Shown here: one piece after another, positions 34,505 through 38,577 of the stretch | Numbering within the stretch: the first letter of the stretch is position 1 | How the letters are laid out: each line of letters starts with the position of its first letter | Source of the DNA: Candidatus Zipacnadia bacterium | Lineage (GTDB): Bacteria; Armatimonadota; Zipacnadia; Zipacnadales; UBA5352 | Direction: 5' to 3' | Assembly: GCA_029821265.1 (NCBI GenBank) | Contig: JALGTR010000005.1 | Span: forward strand, 1-38,577 | DNA length: 38,577 bases | Position numbers and translations under genes: made by a program | Notes under the pieces: model-generated | What the model was told of the DNA's origin: nothing | The model's database searches: none | What the model saw: the letters and a program-made list of their open reading frames with translations, nothing else

Positions 34505-34530
34505 GTGGTGCGCACCGTCGCTCGCACCAC
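34505..34530 (+). terminator. stem-loop in the gap before ackA
   Basis: GTGGTGCG and CGCACCAC pair around a 10-base loop, about 40 bases after the coiled-coil gene and 40 before ackA. There is no U-tract; it may be an mRNA-stability or leader hairpin. Confidence 0.3.
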
Positions 34531-34569
34531 GACTGCCGCCGTCCCCGCCACCAACACGGAGGGAAATCT

Positions 34570-35790
34570 GTGAACGTACTTGTCGTCAACTGCGGCAGTT
34601 CTTCCCTGAAGTATGAGCTCATCGATATGGAGACCGAACAGTCGCTCGCAAGCGGCATCTGCGAGCGACTTGGCACGGATGGGGCGAAGATCGAGCACGA
34701 GACGCATGATGGTCGGACGTACGAGGCCGCTGTGGAGATGCCCTCGCACACCGAGGCCTTCCAGGAGGCGGTCTCGGCCCTCACCGACGCTGAGTATGGC
34801 GTCATCGGCTCACTCGAGGAGATCAGCGCGGTCGGCCACCGCGTGGTGCATGGAGGCGAGGATTTCGCGCATTCGGTGCTGATCGACGAAGAGGTGGAGG
34901 AGGCCATCGACCGCTTCGGCGAGCTGGCGCCACTGCACAATCCCCCGAACCTGCTGGGCATTCGCGCCGCGCGGAAGCTCCTGCCCGACGATCCCCACGT
35001 GGCGGTCTTTGACACGGCGTTTCATCAGACGATGCCCCGCCACGCCTTCATCTACGGCCTGCCGTGGGAGATGTACGCCGAGCACGGTATCCGGCGCTAC
35101 GGCTTCCACGGGACCTCGCACCGCTACGTCTCCCTGCGCGCGGGGCAGTATCTGCTGGAGCATGGCATTCCGATCGAGGAGCATCGGATCGTCACCTGCC
35201 ACCTCGGGAACGGCTGCTCGATGGCGGCGGTGAAGGCCGGGAAGTCGATCGACACGACGATGGGTTTCACGCCGCTGGAGGGCCTTCTGATGGGCACGCG
35301 CTGCGGCGACCTCGATCCGGCGATCGTCATCTACCTGGCGCAAACGCTTGGCATGCGGTTGGAGGAGATCGATCGCATGCTGAACAAGGAGAGCGGCCTG
35401 CTTGGCCTCTCGGGCGTGAGCAACGACATGCGCGACCTGCAAAGCGCCGCCTCGGAGGGCAACGATCGGGCGCGCGTGGCGATGGACCTGTTCGCCTACC
35501 GTGTGCGCAAGTACATCGGGGCGTACGCGGCGGCGCTCGAGGGCATCAACTGCGTGGTCCTGACCGGCGGAATCGGCGAGAACGATCATCTGCAGCGGCG
35601 CTGGTGCGTCCAGGGCCTTGAGCACCTCGGGATCGTCGAAGACCCGGCGAAGAACGTGGCGGATCTCGAGTACGAGGACGGGATCGCACCGATCGGAACC
35701 GACGATTCGCCGACACATCTGCTTGTGATCAAGACGGACGAGGAATTGATGATAGCGCGGGACACCGTGGAGGTGCTCTCCGCGCAGTAA
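34570..35790 (+). CDS. ackA: acetate kinase
   Basis: A 406-residue enzyme interconverting acetate + ATP and acetyl phosphate + ADP. Family motifs are VLVVNCGSSSLKYEL at the N-terminus, GHRVVHGGE, PLHNPPNLLGI, FDTAFHQTMP, RRYGFHGTSHRYV, HLGNGCSMAAV, GLLMGTRCGDLDP and the nucleotide-binding LTGGIGEND. It starts at GTG behind GGAGG (7-base spacing). No pta is adjacent. It implies acetate overflow or acetate use by fermentation. Confidence 0.95.
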   Translation: MNVLVVNCGSSSLKYELIDMETEQSLASGICERLGTDGAKIEHETHDGRTYEAAVEMPSHTEAFQEAVSALTDAEYGVIGSLEEISAVGHRVVHGGEDFAHSVLIDEEVEEAIDRFGELAPLHNPPNLLGIRAARKLLPDDPHVAVFDTAFHQTMPRHAFIYGLPWEMYAEHGIRRYGFHGTSHRYVSLRAGQYLLEHGIPIEEHRIVTCHLGNGCSMAAVKAGKSIDTTMGFTPLEGLLMGTRCGDLDPAIVIYLAQTLGMRLEEIDRMLNKESGLLGLSGVSNDMRDLQSAASEGNDRARVAMDLFAYRVRKYIGAYAAALEGINCVVLTGGIGENDHLQRRWCVQGLEHLGIVEDPAKNVADLEYEDGIAPIGTDDSPTHLLVIKTDEELMIARDTVEVLSAQ

Positions 35791-35889
35791 GTAAGGTCGG
35801 GGGAGGTCGGTGCGGCGACGGTGACGAATTACCGCCGCGCGACGCCCACCACCGACGCGTCGCACAGTCTGCGGGTGCCAGCGCGGAAA

Positions 35890-35919
35890 CTCCATGTGCC
35901 GGGAGAACGAAACATGGAG
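35890..35919 (+). terminator. stem-loop downstream of ackA
   Basis: CTCCATGT pairs with ACATGGAG, and flanking GAAA/TTTC can extend the stem with a bulge. It lies 100 bases after ackA and is followed by a U-poor tail (gtgtgtgc). The 291-base gap 35791-36081 holds this hairpin and the one at 35971; no protein-like frame was seen in it. Confidence 0.4.
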
Positions 35920-35970
35920 ACTTTCGTGTGTGCAAGAGCCCCGCTGGACGGAACGGCGCCCTGAATATGG

Positions 35971-36011
35971 GCGCGTGGCAACAGCAGCGGGCGCGGCGAC
36001 GCGCCACGCGC
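35971..36011 (+). repeat. 9-bp inverted repeat upstream of the nuo-like operon
   Basis: GCGCGTGGC and GCCACGCGC are separated by 23 bases, about 70 bases before the first nuo-like gene. It may be a leader hairpin or an operator. No convincing promoter hexamers were identified nearby. Confidence 0.3.
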
Positions 36012-36081
36012 AAGAGATCGCGATATGGGGGCGGCCGGGCGGCCGCGCGCAGATCGCGACACCCGAAGGAGAACACGCACA

Positions 36082-36336
36082 ATGGACGCGATCCAGGTCA
36101 TCGACTGGGTTGCTCTCGGCCTGGTCCTGCTACTGGCGGTCCTTGCGATCCACCTGCGGGACCTGCTGAAGGGGGCCGTGGCGCTGGCGCTGATGTCAGC
36201 GATCCTCTCGGCGGTCTTCTACCGCCTCGGCGCCCCGTGGGCGGCGATGTTCGAGCTCAGCGTCTGCGCGGGCTTCATCACCGTGCTGTTTCTGGCAGTG
36301 ATCGCGCTGACGGAGGCGAGGGAGCCCAATGACTAA
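36082..36336 (+). CDS. NuoJ/FpoJ N-terminal-half-like membrane subunit (MbhD/DUF4040-like)
   Basis: An 84-residue membrane protein with three hydrophobic helices. Its second half (FELSVCAGFITVLFLAVIALTEA) matches the NuoJ segment that carries the pi-bulge helix, and DUF4040/MbhD proteins of Mrp/Mbh-type complexes. It ends where classical NuoJ (about 170-200 residues) would continue, and the next gene supplies the rest, as in the split FpoJ of Methanosarcina. AAGGAG lies about 9 bases before ATG 36082; the track's start at 36025 is rejected. The next gene's ATG overlaps its end. Confidence 0.72.
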   Translation: MDAIQVIDWVALGLVLLLAVLAIHLRDLLKGAVALALMSAILSAVFYRLGAPWAAMFELSVCAGFITVLFLAVIALTEAREPND

Positions 36337-36556
36337 GTTCGGCGGTATCGTTCTGGCCGTCGCCATCGTGGTGGGGTTAAACTTCATCTTCCTGTCCGAT
36401 GTCACGCCGGTTCGGCATTTCGGGGAGTTCACCACGCTGTTCCGCGACCTGATGTGGAATGGGCGGGCGCTCGATGTGCTGGCGCAGATGCTGGTGATCC
36501 TCGCCGGGACCTTTGGCGTGCTGGCACTGACGAAGGAGAGGGTTGATCTCGGATGA
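36329..36556 (+). CDS. NuoJ/FpoJ C-terminal-half-like membrane subunit
   Basis: A 75-residue protein with two hydrophobic helices (GIVLAVAIVVGLNFIFL and VLAQMLVILAGTFGVLALTKE) joined by a short loop. Placed between a NuoJ-N-like and a NuoK-like gene, it most simply completes NuoJ; MbhE-like is an alternative. It overlaps both neighbours by a few bases, indicating coupled translation. The identification rests largely on position and topology. Confidence 0.55.
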   Translation: MTKFGGIVLAVAIVVGLNFIFLSDVTPVRHFGEFTTLFRDLMWNGRALDVLAQMLVILAGTFGVLALTKERVDLG

Positions 36557-36849
36557 GTCCCATTGCGGGCGTCGGCATCACCCTTTTCGTCATCGGCCTC
36601 TACGCCACCATCACGCGCACGAACCTGCTGCAAGTGGTGATCGGGCTCGAGATCATGGCCCGGGGCGTGTCGCTGGTGTTTGTCGTCGGCGGCGCGCTCA
36701 CCGGGACGATGGCTGCCGCCCAGTCGGTGGTCATCACAAGCATCGTGATCGAGGCCGTCACCGTGGCAATCGCACTCTCCCTGGTGGTTGCCGCCTACCA
36801 TCACAATCAGAGCCTGTCGGTCACGGCTCTCCGGCGGCTGAAGGGGTGA
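36553..36849 (+). CDS. nuoK: NuoK/MnhC-like membrane subunit
   Basis: A 98-residue protein with three helices, normal for NuoK. The helix TNLLQVVIGLEIMARGVSLVF carries the conserved membrane glutamate (GLE), and the third helix ITSIVIEAVTVAIALSLVVAAY carries the second (IEA), as in NuoK and MnhC/MrpC. These glutamates take part in proton or sodium movement in complex I-type machines. It starts with ATGA overlap on the previous gene. Confidence 0.85.
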   Translation: MSPIAGVGITLFVIGLYATITRTNLLQVVIGLEIMARGVSLVFVVGGALTGTMAAAQSVVITSIVIEAVTVAIALSLVVAAYHHNQSLSVTALRRLKG

Positions 36850-36867
36850 GCTGTCACGTCAACTGAA

Positions 36868-38577
36868 ATGCTCGCATTACTGACTGTCCTTGTTCCGCTC
36901 GGCGGCTGTCTGCTGGTGCCTGTGCTGGCGCGGGTCAACGAGCGGGCGATGAAGTGGTATTCGGTCATCGTTGGATTCGCGACTGCGGCCCTCACGGTGG
37001 CGCTGGTCTTCCGCGCCGGTGAGCCGGTGGCCGCCGTCTACTGGATCCCCGCGATTGAGCTGACGGTCTCGCTGCACCTGTCCGGCATCGGCGTCTACGT
37101 CGCGGCCGTGGCGGGCTGCATCGGCTCGCTCGCGGTCCTCTACTCAGTCAGGTACATGGAGGACCTCGAGAAGGAATACGGCCCGGCGCGATACTACTTC
37201 CTGACCCTGCTGTTTATCGGCTCGATGATCGCGCTGGCGCTGGCCGATAACTTCCTCGTGCTGTATATCTTCTGGGAGGTCATCGGCTTCTGCTCGTTCG
37301 CGCTGATCGCCTACGAGTACAAGCGGCCCGAGGCGCGGCGGGCAGGCGCCAAGGCCTTCATCGTCACGCGGTTCGGTGATATCGGCCTGCTGGTCGGCGT
37401 CGCGGTGCTGTGGGCGGCGATGAACAAGCTCGGGAACGTGACGAATCCGTTCAGCATCTCGGAGACGATTCAGGCGGCTGTCGGTGGACAACTGCCCCAC
37501 TCCGTGCTGGCGATCGCGGGTGCCGGCTTCATGGCCGGTGCGATCGGCAAGTCGGCGCAGTTCCCGCTGCACGTGTGGCTGCCGGACGCGATGGAGGCGC
37601 CCACCACCATCAGCGCACTGATTCACGCGGCCACGCTGGTCAACGCCGGCGTCTATCTGACCGCGCGCACGCTGCCGATGTTCGAGCACGTGGCGTGGTG
37701 GCTGCCGACGCTGGCGTGGATCGGCGCTATCAGCGCTTTGCTGACCGCGATCCTGGCGCTGATGGAGAAGGACCTCAAGCGGGTGCTCGCGTTCTCGACG
37801 ATCTCGCAGCTCGGCTACATGATGGCAGGGGTCGGCGCCGCGACTGTTTTCGCGAGCCAGTTCCACCTGCTCAACCACGCGATCTTCAAGGCGCTGCTGT
37901 TTCTGTGCGCCGGCTCGGTGATCCACGCGGTGCGCACGCGCAGCATGTACGAGATGGGCGGGCTGAGCCGTTCGATGCCCGTGACGCACTGGACCTTCCT
38001 GATCGGCACATTTGCGCTTGCGGGCGTGCCGTTTTTCAACGGCTTCTGGTCGAAGGATGCCATCTTCGAGGCGCTGGCGGAGCAGGCTCATGTGATGCCG
38101 ACGATGTACGGGCCGCTGATCATCCTGATCGTGACGGCCTTCTTGACTGCGATCTACTCGATGCGCATGTACTGGCTGACCTTCCAGGGTGAGCCGCGCG
38201 GCGAGGCAGAGCCCCACGAGGCGCCATGGGAGATGGCGGTGCCTCTTACGCTGCTGGCCGTCGGCACGCTTGTGTCGTGGACCTACGTCAGCGGATACAC
38301 CGACACCCTCGGCCTTGGCCTGCCGCACCATCATGTGCACGAGATCGAGAGTGTGGGGGCTCTGATGACGCACACCTTCACCAGTCCGATGATCGCGATT
38401 GGGGTGGTGGTGGTGCTGCTGCTCGGAGGCCTTGGGGCCTGGTGGAAACAGACCGGCCCGCCCGTCCCGGAGGGGCCGCAGATGTGGGCGGACCTGCTGA
38501 CCGACACCAAGGGGCTCTTCGACTGGTTCTGGGGCTTCTGGGCGGTTATGATGCGCGGAGTAGCATCTCTTATCAGT
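36868..38577 (+). CDS. nuoL: NuoL/MrpA-type proton-pumping antiporter subunit (3' partial)
   Basis: 570 codons are visible and the frame is open at the window end; it is absent from the ORF track because it has no stop. It shows the hallmark helices of NuoL/ND5: YFLTLLFIGSMIALALADN, FWEVIGFCSFALI with the functional Glu, GKSAQFPLHVWLPDAMEAPTTISALIHAATLVNAG with the key Lys, and KRVLAFSTISQLGYMMAGVG. The stretch after about residue 470 (HHHVHEIESVG) leads toward the lateral-helix region. Only about 18 bases separate it from nuoK, and ATG 36868 has no strong ribosome site at normal distance (AAGGGG lies about 20 bases upstream). Downstream M and N subunits are expected outside the window. Confidence 0.9.
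   Translation, partial: MLALLTVLVPLGGCLLVPVLARVNERAMKWYSVIVGFATAALTVALVFRAGEPVAAVYWIPAIELTVSLHLSGIGVYVAAVAGCIGSLAVLYSVRYMEDLEKEYGPARYYFLTLLFIGSMIALALADNFLVLYIFWEVIGFCSFALIAYEYKRPEARRAGAKAFIVTRFGDIGLLVGVAVLWAAMNKLGNVTNPFSISETIQAAVGGQLPHSVLAIAGAGFMAGAIGKSAQFPLHVWLPDAMEAPTTISALIHAATLVNAGVYLTARTLPMFEHVAWWLPTLAWIGAISALLTAILALMEKDLKRVLAFSTISQLGYMMAGVGAATVFASQFHLLNHAIFKALLFLCAGSVIHAVRTRSMYEMGGLSRSMPVTHWTFLIGTFALAGVPFFNGFWSKDAIFEALAEQAHVMPTMYGPLIILIVTAFLTAIYSMRMYWLTFQGEPRGEAEPHEAPWEMAVPLTLLAVGTLVSWTYVSGYTDTLGLGLPHHHVHEIESVGALMTHTFTSPMIAIGVVVVLLLGGLGAWWKQTGPPVPEGPQMWADLLTDTKGLFDWFWGFWAVMMRGVASLIS

Noticed and set aside
37144-38373. 409-residue minus-strand open frame.
   Set aside because: Antisense to the clear NuoL gene, rich in R/H/Q without motifs; a shadow of a high-GC coding strand.
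1-38577. CRISPR arrays, insertion sequences, prophage, integrases, tRNA or rRNA genes.
   Set aside because: No direct-repeat arrays, transposase motifs or tRNA-like T-loop/acceptor pairs were found by reading both strands; the gene content is ordinary chromosomal.

Overview
This is a 38.6 kb piece of a GC-rich (I estimate about two thirds G+C) bacterial chromosome. It is densely packed with ordinary-looking genes and shows no phage, transposon, CRISPR, rRNA or tRNA. The mix includes a secreted SpoIVB-type (S55) peptidase fused to a beta-propeller, a UroD/methyltransferase-family protein, a Gfo/Idh/MocA dehydrogenase, a giant FtsX-type permease, FG-GAP propeller proteins and a complex-I-like cluster with a split NuoJ. 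It suggests a deep-branching, little-studied lineage such as Armatimonadota or a neighbouring candidate phylum. That placement is inference only; no marker gene settles it.

Layout. 1-5.2 kb (+): the 3' part of an FtsX-like permease, an alpha/alpha-toroid (terpene-cyclase-like) protein and a sugar-type oxidoreductase. 5.2-11.3 kb (+): a PHP phosphoesterase, lipoamide dehydrogenase, the bifunctional NAD(P)HX repair enzyme, a GDPD phosphodiesterase, ThiD and a GNAT acetyltransferase; the middle genes overlap or nearly touch. 11.5-13.4 kb (+): a TPR protein behind a near-consensus promoter, a 51-residue cysteine-rich protein missing from the ORF track, and an EamA transporter. 13.4-20.0 kb (-): a tryptophan operon trpE-G-D-C-B-A without trpF. 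It is preceded by a sigma70-like promoter, a leader peptide with three alternating Trp codons (Trp-X-Trp-X-Trp) and a U-tailed terminator, which together form a textbook transcription attenuator. 20.0-25.6 kb (-): nth behind a 1338-residue S55 peptidase/propeller protein, and a small secreted protein of unknown function. 25.7-29.6 kb (+): a DegT/DnrJ aminotransferase, translationally overlapped by a secreted FG-GAP propeller, then pgeF, with a parS-like 16-mer in front of pgeF. 29.6-32.6 kb (-): a UroD-family protein and alpha-glucan phosphorylase. 32.8-35.8 kb (+): rsmD, coaD, a coiled-coil protein and ackA, a grouping familiar from Clostridia. 36.1-38.6 kb (+): NuoJ split in two, NuoK and the start of NuoL, the beginning of a proton-pumping complex operon that runs off the window.

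The most noteworthy items are the trp attenuator with an almost leaderless leader peptide; the order of motifs in the S55 domain, which looks circularly permuted relative to Bacillus SpoIVB as I remember it; the small desulforedoxin-like Cys protein; the parS-like site; and a recurring pattern of strong GC hairpins at gene ends that lack U-tracts, whereas the attenuator has one.
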